From NCBI GenBank assembly GCA_030432455.1, contig JAUIHC010000028.1:1-14929 (forward strand): 14,929 nucleotides of DNA, in the 5' to 3' direction. The notes under the pieces were generated by a model, which worked only from the letters and a program-made list of their open reading frames with translations, did not search any database and had not been told where the DNA came from. The number at the start of each line of letters is the position of its first letter. Position 1 is the first letter of the stretch. A program made the position numbers and the translations under genes. This DNA is from Phycisphaerae bacterium (GTDB lineage Bacteria > Planctomycetota > Phycisphaerae > Phycisphaerales > SM1A02). This document shows positions 6,402-14,038 of the stretch, in pieces.

Positions 6402-8676
6402 GCATCTCGTGAAGCTCGAAGGGCTTCCGCAGCAGGACGACATCCGTCCACGCCGGCGGCACGAAGTCGGCGTTGCCGGTGATGAAGATCACCGGTGTCT
6501 CCCGACCCAGCGTCTCCCGCAGCGCGAGCGCGACCTCGTCACCACGCCGCCCCGGCAGGTTGACATCGAGGACCACGACATCGGGCTGCAGACGGGCCGC
6601 GGCATCCATCGCCGCGTCACCGTCTCCCACGCCCTCGACCTGACAGCCGCCGTTGATCAGGGCCTCGACGAGCATCGGCCGCAGAAGCGGATGGTCCTCG
6701 ACCACCAGGACCTGGAGCGGCCGATCCGGTGATTCGCCCGCCGCTTCGGCGGAACCGGCCGCCGAGCGTCGCGTCCCGACCATCGCGGCGCCTCGCGCCG
6801 CCGGGAGAAGGAGTCGGACCGTGGTGCCCGCTCCCGGGCTCGACTCGATCGCGAGCCGTCCTCCACATTCGGTGACGAAGCCGTCCACCATGGCCAGTCC
6901 GAGTCCGGTGCCCCGTTCGCCCTTGGTGGAGAAGAACGGACGCGTCGCAGCCTCCAGCACGTCCGGAGGCATGCCCGGACCGTCATCGATGATCTCGATG
7001 AACACCATCGGCCGTCCCCGCTCGTCCTGTTCGTCGGACAGACCGGATCGGAGCGTGATCCTTCCGACCCCGTGCAGGGCGTCCCGGGCGTTGATGAGCA
7101 CGTTGAGCAGCGCCTGCTGGAGCTGATTCCCATCGCATTCGATCTTGGGGATCTCCTCCTCCACATCGACCGTCAGCGCCTCCCCGAGAACCGCGCCCAG
7201 AATCGGCCGGGCGAGCTCGATGGTGCTCTCGATGATCGCCCGGGGTTCGACCTGCCCCCGCTTCACGCGACCCGGCTTCCCGAGCATGAGGAGATTCTGC
7301 GTCAGCGCCCGCCCGCGGGCGACGGATTCCTTGATGGTCTCCAGCGCCTTCCGGGTGCGCTCGGGCAGGTCCGGCGGAGTCGCGGCCAGCGTGGCGTTGC
7401 CGAGCACCGCGGCCAGCATGTTGTTGAGATCGTGCGCGAAGCCGGACGCCACCTGCCCGACCGCCTCGAGCTTCCGGGCCGCGGCGAGCGTGTCCTCCAG
7501 CTGGTGCGCCGCGGTCTCTTCGGTGACCATCCCGATCATGCGACGCGGACGCTGGAACTTCCCGGCGAAGGACGCCCCGTCGGCATCGTCGCCCTCCTCC
7601 CGCACCAGCATCCCCAGTTCACGACGCCAACCGATGACCCCATCGCGGTCCACGACGCGATACTCGACCTCGTACCGGGGTTCCGTGCCGGAGACGTGAG
7701 CCAGCCACGCCCGGGAGACGAGCGCCCGATCGTCGGGGTGCACCCCAGACCTGGCTGCAGGCATCATCCCGACATCCTCGCCCACCAGTTCGATCGTCCG
7801 TTCGTCCGCCTCGGCGGAGACCACGCCGCCCACGGAGTCGAGTTGGAGATCCCAGGCTCCGGCCCGCATCGCATCGAGCGCGCTCCGAAGCCGGTACTCG
7901 CTGCTTGCCAGCCGCCGTTCCGCCTCCACTCTCGTGGTGATGTCGCGAAGGAAGGCGCTGAAGACCATGCCTCCCGGCGTCGGAATGGGGTTGATCGCCA
8001 GCTCGATCGGGAACCGGCGACCGGCGCGATCGATCGCCTCGATCTCGATCCGCTTGCCGAGCACCGGCCCCTCGCCGCTGGCGAGGAACCGCTTCATGCC
8101 CGCCTCATGCGCCGCCCGCAGGTCCGGGGGAATGACCGTCTCCCCGAGGGTCATCTCGAGCGCCTCGTCCCGAGTCCACCCGAACAATCGCTCGGCGCCC
8201 GTGTTCCAGTCGAGGATCCGACTCGCGACGTCGATGGTGATCACCGCGTCGAGCGCCGTGTCCACGAGCAGCCGCAACTGCTCGTCCCGGCTCTCCAACC
8301 TCGATCGGAATTCCCGAGCATCGGTGACGTCGATCCCGACGACCACCACGCCGACGACCGCCCCCGTCTCATCCCGCCGTGGATCGACGGTCGTCAGGTA
8401 CGTGCGGTCGGCGAGGGGCACGTCGAGCGTGCTTCGCAGGCCGCCCTCCAGGGCGGTCTGCACCATGCGGCCCAGACGAGACTCGGCCCCGAGCACCTCG
8501 GCGACCTGTTCCCCGACCTCGAGTCCCCACCGGTCGAGATTTCTCGGATGGCCCCCGCCACACGCCCCGGGTCGCAGCCGTCCATCGGCATCGAGTTCGA
8601 ACACCACCATCGGCAGCGCATCGAGCGTCTGCCGGTCGATCGTGAACGCGGACTCGCCGCCCGCCTCGTCGGCCAT
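6361..8676 (-). CDS. PAS-domain hybrid histidine kinase with C-terminal receiver
   Basis: The 771-residue product senses an unknown signal and phosphorylates itself and then its own receiver. Three PAS-like regions span about 14-125, 132-252 (ITIDVASRILDWNTGAERLFGW) and 256-385. HisKA has the phospho-acceptor His415 in ASGFAHDLNNML, an NtrB-like H box. HATPase motifs: N box QQALLNVLINARDAL (520-534), G1 DDGPGMP (564-570), F/G2 FFSTKGERGTGLGLAMV (581-597). The receiver (655-768) has Glu660/Asp661, phospho-acceptor Asp704 (VVLDVNLPG), Thr733 and Lys751. No membrane segment is visible, so it is probably cytoplasmic. No separate DNA-binding regulator lies in the window, so the output partner is unknown. 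GGAGG lies 9 nt before the ATG. It follows a 35-codon membrane-peptide gene by 48 nt and may be cotranscribed with it. Confidence 0.93.
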   Translation of the reverse strand: MADEAGGESAFTIDRQTLDALPMVVFELDADGRLRPGACGGGHPRNLDRWGLEVGEQVAEVLGAESRLGRMVQTALEGGLRSTLDVPLADRTYLTTVDPRRDETGAVVGVVVVGIDVTDAREFRSRLESRDEQLRLLVDTALDAVITIDVASRILDWNTGAERLFGWTRDEALEMTLGETVIPPDLRAAHEAGMKRFLASGEGPVLGKRIEIEAIDRAGRRFPIELAINPIPTPGGMVFSAFLRDITTRVEAERRLASSEYRLRSALDAMRAGAWDLQLDSVGGVVSAEADERTIELVGEDVGMMPAARSGVHPDDRALVSRAWLAHVSGTEPRYEVEYRVVDRDGVIGWRRELGMLVREEGDDADGASFAGKFQRPRRMIGMVTEETAAHQLEDTLAAARKLEAVGQVASGFAHDLNNMLAAVLGNATLAATPPDLPERTRKALETIKESVARGRALTQNLLMLGKPGRVKRGQVEPRAIIESTIELARPILGAVLGEALTVDVEEEIPKIECDGNQLQQALLNVLINARDALHGVGRITLRSGLSDEQDERGRPMVFIEIIDDGPGMPPDVLEAATRPFFSTKGERGTGLGLAMVDGFVTECGGRLAIESSPGAGTTVRLLLPAARGAAMVGTRRSAAGSAEAAGESPDRPLQVLVVEDHPLLRPMLVEALINGGCQVEGVGDGDAAMDAAARLQPDVVVLDVNLPGRRGDEVALALRETLGRETPVIFITGNADFVPPAWTDVVLLRKPFELHEMLTQVFALVGRSQG

Positions 8677-8724
8677 GGCGTGATGCCTCCGGACGGTCTC
8701 CCGGTGGACCCGGGAGCCGCGGGG

Positions 8725-8832
8725 TCAGTGACCCTGGCGAGGGGCCTTCCGGTCGTCGAAGATCGCGAAGACGGTGAGGAGGCCCACCGCAAGGGCCAGA
8801 ACGACCGCGAACATGCCGAGCACATAGCCCAT
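8725..8832 (-). CDS. Small single-span membrane peptide (35 aa), unknown
   Basis: The product MGYVLGMFAVVLALAVGLL continues TVFAIFDDRKAPRQGH: one hydrophobic helix (residues about 2-27) and a short charged tail. I chose ATG 8832 because GGAG lies 6 nt upstream; ATG 8844 and ATG 8907 are in frame but less well placed. It lies between tRNA-Leu and the kinase gene, 48 nt before the kinase start on the same strand. A role as membrane partner of the soluble kinase is only a guess. I do not recognise a family. The clean hydrophobic/charged layout and the ribosome site argue that it is real. Confidence 0.55.
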   Translation of the reverse strand: MGYVLGMFAVVLALAVGLLTVFAIFDDRKAPRQGH

Positions 8833-8838
8833 GAGGAT

Positions 8839-8842
8839 CTCC
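8839..8842 (-). promoter_or_regulatory. Ribosome binding site of the 35-aa membrane peptide
   Basis: GGAG on the minus strand, 6 nt before ATG 8832. It decides this start over the longer in-frame options at 8844 and 8907. Confidence 0.5.
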
Positions 8843-8859
8843 ATCCGAAGGAGGGGGAC

Positions 8860-8878
8860 GACCCTCCATTCGAGGGTC
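8860..8878 (-). other. Hairpin in leader of the 35-aa gene
   Basis: GACCCTC-CATTC-GAGGGTC, a perfect 7-bp stem with a 5-nt loop. It is centred about 37 nt upstream of ATG 8832. No T-run follows on either strand, so it is not a typical intrinsic terminator. Its role is unknown. Confidence 0.45.
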
Positions 8879-8895
8879 TGATCGAAGGCGAGGCA

Positions 8896-8915
8896 CCGGA
8901 CGGCCATCCGTCCGG
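8896..8915 (-). terminator. GC-rich hairpin just after tRNA-Leu (weak terminator or processing signal)
   Basis: CCGGACGG-CCAT-CCGTCCGG, a perfect 8-bp stem with a 4-nt loop, beginning 8 nt past the mature 3' end of the tRNA. There is no T-tract after it on the minus strand, so termination would have to be inefficient or factor-dependent. It may instead mark the 3' end for tRNA processing. Read-through would carry transcription into the small membrane-peptide gene. Confidence 0.4.
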
Positions 8916-8923
8916 GAGCGAAG

Positions 8924-9007
8924 TACCGAAGGTGGGACTCGAACCCACACTCCCTTGCGGGAAACGGATTTTGAATCCGTCGCGTCTGCCAATTCCGCCA
9001 CTTCGGC
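8924..9007 (-). tRNA. tRNA-Leu (anticodon CAA)
   Basis: The minus strand folds as a class II tRNA of 84 nt. Acceptor strands GCCGAAG and CTTCGGT pair with a terminal G-U, and the discriminator is A. The D arm is GTGGCGGAATTGGCAGACGC. The anticodon stem ACGGA/TCCGT encloses TTCAAAA, giving anticodon CAA, which reads the TTG codon. The long variable arm has a CCC-GCAA-GGG stem, as expected for leucine. The T arm is GTGGG-TTCGAGT-CCCAC. The 3' CCA is not encoded (CTT follows), so it must be added enzymatically. Confidence 0.97.
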
Positions 9008-9018
9008 GACCGGCCGGG

Positions 9019-9024
9019 AGTGTA
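9019..9024 (-). promoter_or_regulatory. Candidate -10 box of tRNA-Leu
   Basis: TACACT on the minus strand, 11 nt before the mature tRNA 5' end. It matches TAnnnT plus one base of the -10 consensus. No clear -35 hexamer is present at 16-18 nt upstream. Confidence 0.35.
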
Positions 9025-9093
9025 CCCGTACGCCTCGCCCGGGCATCGCCGCGGACGGCCCGGAGCTCCGGCTCCAGGCGTCCGGACCCATGC

Positions 9094-10413
9094 TCACCCC
9101 GGCGGCGGGAACAGGTCGGGTTGCCGTCCCGTCACGCGATCCGCACCGCTCGCCGCCCTCGCCGCCAGGATCACGCGCCCACCGCCCAGACCGATCCAGC
9201 CGACGATTCCGAGCAGCAGCACGCCGCAGAAGGACATCGCCCGGAACGGGGAGACCTCGCCGAGTCCGATGGCAAGGGTGTAGACCCCGGAGGCGACCGA
9301 CATCAACGCGAACGACAGCGCGTTCGCGGTGCCGACCACCCGAGCCCGATCCCCGGGCGGCGAACAGAGCTGCTGGATCGACTGGAGCGGGATCAGGAAG
9401 AACCCGGCACCGGCCCCGGCGACCGCCAACGCCCCCCAGAGCGTCCAGAACCCGAGGGCGTCCGGCGACAGCATTCCGAGCACCCAGAAGATCCCGCCGA
9501 TCACGAGACCGCCCCCGATCGTGAACCGCCCGCGGATCCGCGGCCCCGACAGCCGCCCCGCGATCAGGCACCCGACTCCGATGCCGACCCCGACCGAGGC
9601 GAGCAGGATCCCGCTCCAGGTCTCATCGAGTCCCAGCGGCCCGCGATACTGCGGAATGATCGCCAGCACGACGATCGCGGCCGCATAGAACCAGCTCCAC
9701 GCGAGCGTCGCGTTCCAGACGAGCCCCGGCCGGATGACGCGGATCGCGTCGAGATACGGACCGAACGGGTTGAGCCGTCGCCGCAATCCGGGGTTGACCG
9801 GCCGCAGCCCGCGGATGAGAAGACTCGATCCAAGCCCCAGACAGGCCAGCCCGACCACGCCGCCACCGACGGTCCCCGGCGAGATGCCCAGCAGCACCCC
9901 GCCGAGCACGATGCCGAGCAGGATCGCGATGTTCGTCGTCATGTTGACCAGGCCGTTCGCCTCGTTGACCCGATCCGGCGGCACGATCTCGGGAAGGCAC
10001 CCGTACTTGGCCGGGCCGAACATCGCGGACTCGCTGGAGAGCAGCAGGAACGCCAGAAGCACCAGCCACGGCGAGTCGAACAGGAATCCCGCGAGCACGA
10101 GGAGTCCGATCGGCACCTCGGCGATCCGGGTGGCGATGATCATCGAGCTCTTGGAGAGTCGATCCGACAACTGACCCGCCCAACCCAGCAGCAGCACGAA
10201 CGGCACCGTCAACATGAGATTGACGATGCCGGTGCCCTCGTCGCCGAGCGTCGCCGACCACCGACCACCCGCCGCGAAGGCGACGAGAAGCGCCGCCTTG
10301 AGCACATTGTCGTTGGTCGCCCCGGCGAACTGCGTCACCACGAGGCCGATGAACCGTCGGTTCCAGAGCCGGGTCGGCGGCGACGGAGCATCGACGGTGG
10401 CGGGGTCGGTCAC
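9094..10413 (-). CDS. MFS transporter, LplT/lysophospholipid-carrier-like
   Basis: This is a 439-residue inner-membrane protein with about 12 predicted helices. Near the N-terminus, RRFIGLVVTQFAGATNDNVLK matches the conserved FxGxxNDNxxK motif of the MFS branch that includes LplT and the carrier domain of Aas-type fusions, which flip lysophospholipids inward. A second conserved MFS loop, LSDRLSKSSMI, follows. SAMFGPAKYGCLPEIVPPDRVNEANGLVN is also typical of this branch. I chose the GTG at 10413, which overlaps the stop codon of the DUF3500 gene as GTGA. The open frame runs upstream to 10617, but that part is Arg-rich and reads the DUF3500 gene in another frame. The pair is probably one operon with coupled translation. 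The substrate is inferred from family only; there is no acyltransferase domain attached. Confidence 0.85.
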   Translation of the reverse strand: MTDPATVDAPSPPTRLWNRRFIGLVVTQFAGATNDNVLKAALLVAFAAGGRWSATLGDEGTGIVNLMLTVPFVLLLGWAGQLSDRLSKSSMIIATRIAEVPIGLLVLAGFLFDSPWLVLLAFLLLSSESAMFGPAKYGCLPEIVPPDRVNEANGLVNMTTNIAILLGIVLGGVLLGISPGTVGGGVVGLACLGLGSSLLIRGLRPVNPGLRRRLNPFGPYLDAIRVIRPGLVWNATLAWSWFYAAAIVVLAIIPQYRGPLGLDETWSGILLASVGVGIGVGCLIAGRLSGPRIRGRFTIGGGLVIGGIFWVLGMLSPDALGFWTLWGALAVAGAGAGFFLIPLQSIQQLCSPPGDRARVVGTANALSFALMSVASGVYTLAIGLGEVSPFRAMSFCGVLLLGIVGWIGLGGGRVILAARAASGADRVTGRQPDLFPPPG

Positions 10414-11564
10414 GGAGCCGCCGTCCAGTCGCCGTCGATCGCGGCCGACTCCCCGCCGGGGTGTCGCAGCACGAGATGTCCGTGGTTCGCGTCGCCTCCG
10501 CTGTGGGAGAACTCGACGACGAGCGCCGGCGCGACGAGTCGCCACTGATGCGTCCTCGTGCGATCGCGATCGCCGACCCAGGCGAATCGGATCTCCTCGT
10601 CCGGGGTCGCCTCCCACGCGGTTCGAATCGCGGCGATCGCGTTCTCCGGGCGAAGCCGCAGCAGACCGCCGACGATGTCGTCCGCGATCGCCCGCGCGTG
10701 CTCACCCGCCTCGGCGAGCGGGACGCCGCCCTCGAGTCGCCACGCCGTCGCGGGATGCATCGCGGTGCGAAGGTCGCCCGGCATCGGTCCCGCCGCCCAG
10801 GCGTGTTCGATCCGATCGGCGGGAACGCCGGCCAGCAGCCGGGCCGCCGCGGCGTCCTCGGCCTCGAACACCTCGCCCGAGGGGTCGCGGCGGCGAACCG
10901 ACCCGAGCATGAACGGCGTCGCCGACACGATCCGATCATCCACGATCGTCTCGCCGAGATGCAGGTGATGCCCCTCGATCCGCCACGACCAGGCGCGGGG
11001 TGTGGTCGCGGGTGTGCCATCGAGCCCGTGGAACCGGATCGCGTAGACCTCGGGACCGGTGAAGACCCCGCCACCACGATCGTGGACCGGCTCGGTGGCA
11101 CGGATCCGCTCCACCCGCCGAACCCCGGCGGGCGAAAGCGATCTCGCGAGAAACGCCTCCCAGAGGACTCGCTGGTCGGCGTCGAGTTCCTCCAGTCGCA
11201 CGCCGGATCGGGGGCCCGGGAGATACGACCAGCCCCCGCGATCCGGAGCCGTGATCGCAGCGGACGCCCGGGACCGCTGATCGTCGTCGAGGGATGCCAG
11301 GAACCGGCGTGCGATCGCCACCCTCGACTCGACGTCCACCCTCGTCGGCTCGATCGCCGGGGGCGGCCCCGGTGGAATGGCCCACGCGGCGTCCGGACCG
11401 ACGATCGTCGCGATCGCAGCGATCAGAATGACCACCGTGAGGATGCGCCCCGCGGCGACGCCCCCTCGGGTCGTACGGGGAGACATGGAGACGGGACGGG
11501 CCTCGAACACGGTGTCGACTCCAGGAACATCGCTTGTCGAGAACTGCATGAAGTCGAGCCCCAT
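10410..11564 (-). CDS. DUF3500 family secreted protein
   Basis: DUF3500 proteins are exported and have no established enzymatic role. The 384-residue frame has a signal peptide with hydrophobic core ILTVVILIAAIATIV (41-55) and likely cleavage after AAWA (62). Family landmarks: GGWSYLPGPRSGVRL (109-123), GPEVYAIRFHG (169-179), the hallmark WSWRIEGHHLHLG (191-203), and SATPFMLGS (213-221). The start is unclear: ATG 11564 puts 26 residues before a better-shaped signal at ATG 11486, and neither has a good ribosome site. It is divergent from the GDPD-like gene with 38 nt between starts, and overlaps the downstream MFS carrier as GTGA, so the two are likely cotranscribed. Confidence 0.88.
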   Translation of the reverse strand: MGLDFMQFSTSDVPGVDTVFEARPVSMSPRTTRGGVAAGRILTVVILIAAIATIVGPDAAWAIPPGPPPAIEPTRVDVESRVAIARRFLASLDDDQRSRASAAITAPDRGGWSYLPGPRSGVRLEELDADQRVLWEAFLARSLSPAGVRRVERIRATEPVHDRGGGVFTGPEVYAIRFHGLDGTPATTPRAWSWRIEGHHLHLGETIVDDRIVSATPFMLGSVRRRDPSGEVFEAEDAAAARLLAGVPADRIEHAWAAGPMPGDLRTAMHPATAWRLEGGVPLAEAGEHARAIADDIVGGLLRLRPENAIAAIRTAWEATPDEEIRFAWVGDRDRTRTHQWRLVAPALVVEFSHSGGDANHGHLVLRHPGGESAAIDGDWTAAP

Positions 11565-11591
11565 CCGCTCGACAACCGGGATCCTCCCCTG

Positions 11592-11619
11592 AGAATACCC
11601 GCATGCCGCCCCTCTCCAA
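11592..11619 (-). promoter_or_regulatory. Candidate promoter of the DUF3500-MFS pair
   Basis: On the minus strand, TTGGAG (11619-11614), a 16-nt spacer and TATTCT (11597-11592). The -10 box differs from TATAAT at two positions. The -35 box lies inside the start of the divergent GDPD-like gene. The predicted transcription start is about 20 nt before ATG 11564. Confidence 0.35.
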
Positions 11620-12475
11620 CGCCGTCGTTCCGATCGTCCTCGGGCTGATCGGAGCGCTGATCGGCCCGCCGGACGACCCTGCGTCGGAGCAGGTCGGATC
11701 GATTCCCCTCCCGACCGCCCACGCCCACAACGACTACCGCCACGCCGACCCGTGCATCGGCGCCCTCCGACTCGGCTTCCGCAGCATCGAGGTCGATGTC
11801 TTCCCGGTCGGCGACGACCTTCTGGTCGCTCACGATCTCGACGAGGCGACGCCGGACCGGACGATCGAGGGCCTCTACCTCGAGCCGCTCGCCCGCTGGT
11901 GCGAGACGACGCCCGAGGAGACGCTGCCGGTCACCCTTCTCGTGGACATCAAGCGTGACGGCCCTCGCGCCCTCGAACTCCTGCTGGAGAAGCGCTCCCC
12001 CCTTCGCCCGCTGCTCAGCCGGGTCGAGCGGGGCGAGATCGTGGCGGGTCGGATCATGGTGATCCTCTCCGGGAGTCGCCCGATCGCGGAGGTGGCGGCG
12101 ATGCCCGATCGAGTCGTGTTCATCGACGGGCGGCCCGCCGATCTCGCCCGGAATCCGCCCGTGACGCTCGTCCCGCTCGTCTCCGGCTCCTACGGACCGA
12201 CGCTCGAGACCCCCCTGTTCGGCCCGCCTTCCGACTCGGCCGGAACGCGGCTCCGGGCCCTCGCCAGGACCGCCCACGAACAGGGACGCCGCCTTCGATT
12301 CTGGGGCCACCTGGAGGATCCCGCCATCTGGGCGGCGCTGGTCGAGGCGAAGGTGGACCTGATCGGCACCGACGACCGGGCGCGGCTCGCCGACTGGCTG
12401 CTCGCCAACGATCCCCGCTGCCGGAGGCCGGATGACGCGGTGCCGATGGCGGAAACCTCCGACGCCGACCGATGA
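11603..12475 (+). CDS. Glycerophosphodiester phosphodiesterase / PI-PLC-like family protein
   Basis: This TIM-barrel phosphodiesterase relative, 290 residues long, probably cleaves a glycerophosphodiester or a phospholipid head group. Its N-terminal hydrophobic segment VVPIVLGLIGALIG (8-21) suggests export or anchoring. Active-site-like residues: PTAHAHNDYRH (His40, His42, Asn43, Asp44), SIEVDVF (Glu63, Asp65) and VAHD (His77). The set matches the metal-binding and general-acid residues of the family. LLVDIKRDG (112-120) and the late RFWGHLEDPAIWAALVEAKV with GTDD are typical of the bacterial AHSHNDY subgroup. The ATG at 11603 has no evident ribosome site. The HEPN gene follows after 35 nt on the same strand, so the two may be cotranscribed. 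The substrate is not predictable from sequence. Confidence 0.85.
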   Translation: MPPLSNAVVPIVLGLIGALIGPPDDPASEQVGSIPLPTAHAHNDYRHADPCIGALRLGFRSIEVDVFPVGDDLLVAHDLDEATPDRTIEGLYLEPLARWCETTPEETLPVTLLVDIKRDGPRALELLLEKRSPLRPLLSRVERGEIVAGRIMVILSGSRPIAEVAAMPDRVVFIDGRPADLARNPPVTLVPLVSGSYGPTLETPLFGPPSDSAGTRLRALARTAHEQGRRLRFWGHLEDPAIWAALVEAKVDLIGTDDRARLADWLLANDPRCRRPDDAVPMAETSDADR

Positions 12476-12499
12476 CACCGTCGCCGTCCGAGGATGGCG

Positions 12500-12505
12500 A
12501 AGGAG
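12500..12505 (+). promoter_or_regulatory. Ribosome binding site of the HEPN gene
   Basis: AAGGAG, 5 nt before ATG 12511. It decides this start over ATG 12472, which overlaps the upstream stop codon but has no ribosome site. Confidence 0.7.
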
Positions 12506-12510
12506 ACCGC

Positions 12511-13266
12511 ATGACCGATTCGACCCCCGAGCTTCCGACGATCGACGCCCTCCGCGCGGCGTGGACGCCGATCAACGAGGTGCACCGCGCGGGCGGGCGG
12601 TTCTCAGACGGCGTGCACCTTCGGATCTACCGCTGTCTCTCGTGGCTCGACCGCGCCGACGGGCTCGCCGACGAGGAGGCCGACCTCGCGTTCATCCTTC
12701 GCATGATCGGGTTCAACGCGCTCTGGGGCCGCGTCCCGGAGACCGGGCAGAAGTCGAGTCAGATCGACGACTGCCGGATCTTTCTGGAGCGGATCGTGCA
12801 GCACGACGCCCGAGGCCGGCTGCTCGGCTGGATGCGGGCGCGCGAGGACCTGCTCGCCCGGATCTTCGAGAGCCGCTTCTTCCACCGCGAGTGGTGGCGG
12901 GACCCCGATGCCGGCGAGCCGCGCGGACAGGACAAGATCGCCGATCGGTTTCCCGGCTGGCTCGCCGCGGGCGACATCGAGCATCTCGGCCGGGAGTTCG
13001 CCCGTCGCATGCTGCTGCTCCGCGGCCAGATCGTCCATGGCAACGCCACGCACGGGGGCAAGACCAACCGCTCCTCGGTGGTTCCCGCCGCCGAGGTGCT
13101 CGACGGTCTCGTGCGGACCACGCTGAGCGTGCTGATCCTCGACGGCGTGCACGCCGAGGACCTTGGTTGGGTGCCGGTGCCCTACCCGCCGACCACGATC
13201 GCCGATGACGATGCCGACGACGGTCCGCAGACTCAGGACGGAAGCAGCCCGAGCGCCGACAACTGA
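12511..13266 (+). CDS. Apea-like HEPN domain protein
   Basis: HEPN proteins are all-helical. Many are metal-independent RNases with an Rx4-6H motif, often in toxin-antitoxin or phage-defence systems; others are non-catalytic. This 251-residue product has LRIYRCLSWLDRADGL (37-52), AFILRMIGFNALWGR (60-74) and the C-terminal motif RGQIVHGNATHGG (171-183), in which Arg171 and His176 form Rx4H. NRSSVVPAAEVLDGLV follows, as in Apea-like HEPN proteins. The tail after about residue 225 is acidic and disordered. No nucleotidyltransferase or other obvious antitoxin partner lies beside it; the upstream neighbour is the GDPD-like gene. It overlaps the uracil-DNA glycosylase gene tail to tail by 34 nt. 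RNase activity is inference. Confidence 0.75.
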   Translation: MTDSTPELPTIDALRAAWTPINEVHRAGGRFSDGVHLRIYRCLSWLDRADGLADEEADLAFILRMIGFNALWGRVPETGQKSSQIDDCRIFLERIVQHDARGRLLGWMRAREDLLARIFESRFFHREWWRDPDAGEPRGQDKIADRFPGWLAAGDIEHLGREFARRMLLLRGQIVHGNATHGGKTNRSSVVPAAEVLDGLVRTTLSVLILDGVHAEDLGWVPVPYPPTTIADDDADDGPQTQDGSSPSADN

Positions 13267-13979
13267 CGCGTCGCGGTCCCGACCCAGTCCCGATTCGCCG
13301 CCGGGCTCGCAGGGGACGGATGCAGCACCGTCCCGACCCCCAGTCCGTCCGCGATGCGATCGGCGAGCGTGTCCTTCAGGCGGGCGGTCGCATGCGCCCC
13401 GACGCCCACGACCATCCGCGGTTCGAGCAGGTCCACGATGTCCCGCAGCGCCTGGTCGCAGGCGGCGAAGAGCGGTGCCCGTTCCGCGGCGGGGAGCTTG
13501 TCGGGGGTGCGATTGCGGCCCGACGCCTCCATGAACGCCAACGGACAGTCGTTCCAGATGAAGAATCGCTCGAAGAACGCCTCCGGTGTGCCGAAGGCCT
13601 CCTGCACCCAGCCCCAGAGCCGGCGACCGCTCACCTCGCTCCGCGTGCATTCGAGTCCCTCGATCGGCCGCTTGGGGTGCTCGACCGTCGGGCGATCGAC
13701 GCGTTCGTCGATGCCGAGGAAGTCCCGGACCGCCGCGACCTCGCCGAACGGAACCCCGGTCTGGGCCATGCCCCAGGGGCCGGGGTTCATCCCGAGCAGC
13801 AGCGCGTCGATGCCGCGTCGGGCCATGCCGAGATAGCGACGATGCGGCCGCCACGCGTAGTCGAGCGGGTTGTAGACGGTGTGCACGGGATCGCTGAATC
13901 GAAGGGGCGCGACCGCGTCGGACAGCGACCGCGAGATCGCCTCCAGACGTCGAGTCGGTCGAGCGCGGGCGGATGACAT
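13233..13979 (-). CDS. SMUG1-type uracil-DNA glycosylase
   Basis: The enzyme removes uracil, and in SMUG1 relatives also 5-hydroxymethyluracil, from DNA, starting base-excision repair. The 248-residue product aligns over nearly its whole length with SMUG1: VYNPLDYAWRPHRRYL (35-50), the catalytic loop LLLGMNPGPWGMAQTGVPFG (60-79), HPKRPIEGLECTRSEVSGRRLWGW (101-124), ASGRNRTPDKLPAAERAPLF (151-170) and the minor-groove loop HPSPASPAANRDW (220-232). The catalytic Asn of GMNPGP and the His of HPSPAS are both present. I chose ATG 13979 because GAGG lies 8 nt upstream; a GTG at 14033 is in frame but adds nothing conserved. It overlaps the HEPN gene tail to tail by 34 nt. It creates abasic sites, the substrate trapped by the SRAP protein encoded about 9 kb away. 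Confidence 0.95.
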   Translation of the reverse strand: MSSARARPTRRLEAISRSLSDAVAPLRFSDPVHTVYNPLDYAWRPHRRYLGMARRGIDALLLGMNPGPWGMAQTGVPFGEVAAVRDFLGIDERVDRPTVEHPKRPIEGLECTRSEVSGRRLWGWVQEAFGTPEAFFERFFIWNDCPLAFMEASGRNRTPDKLPAAERAPLFAACDQALRDIVDLLEPRMVVGVGAHATARLKDTLADRIADGLGVGTVLHPSPASPAANRDWVGTATRQLSALGLLPS

Positions 13980-14038
13980 GTCGGAATCCTCGCTGCCGAC
14001 GACCTCGCGAGCAAGTCGATCTCGGCGCCGCACCGGCG

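Noticed and set aside
9060..9071. 12-bp palindrome CCGGAGCTCCGG downstream of the MFS gene as a terminator
   Set aside because: No loop and no T-run follow it. Short GC palindromes are frequent at this composition.
7072..10548. 1158-codon open frame on the plus strand
   Set aside because: It runs antisense through the kinase, the small peptide, tRNA-Leu and the MFS gene. Its translation is His/Arg/Pro-rich low complexity. It is a product of few stop codons in GC-rich DNA; the opposite-strand genes have clear domains.
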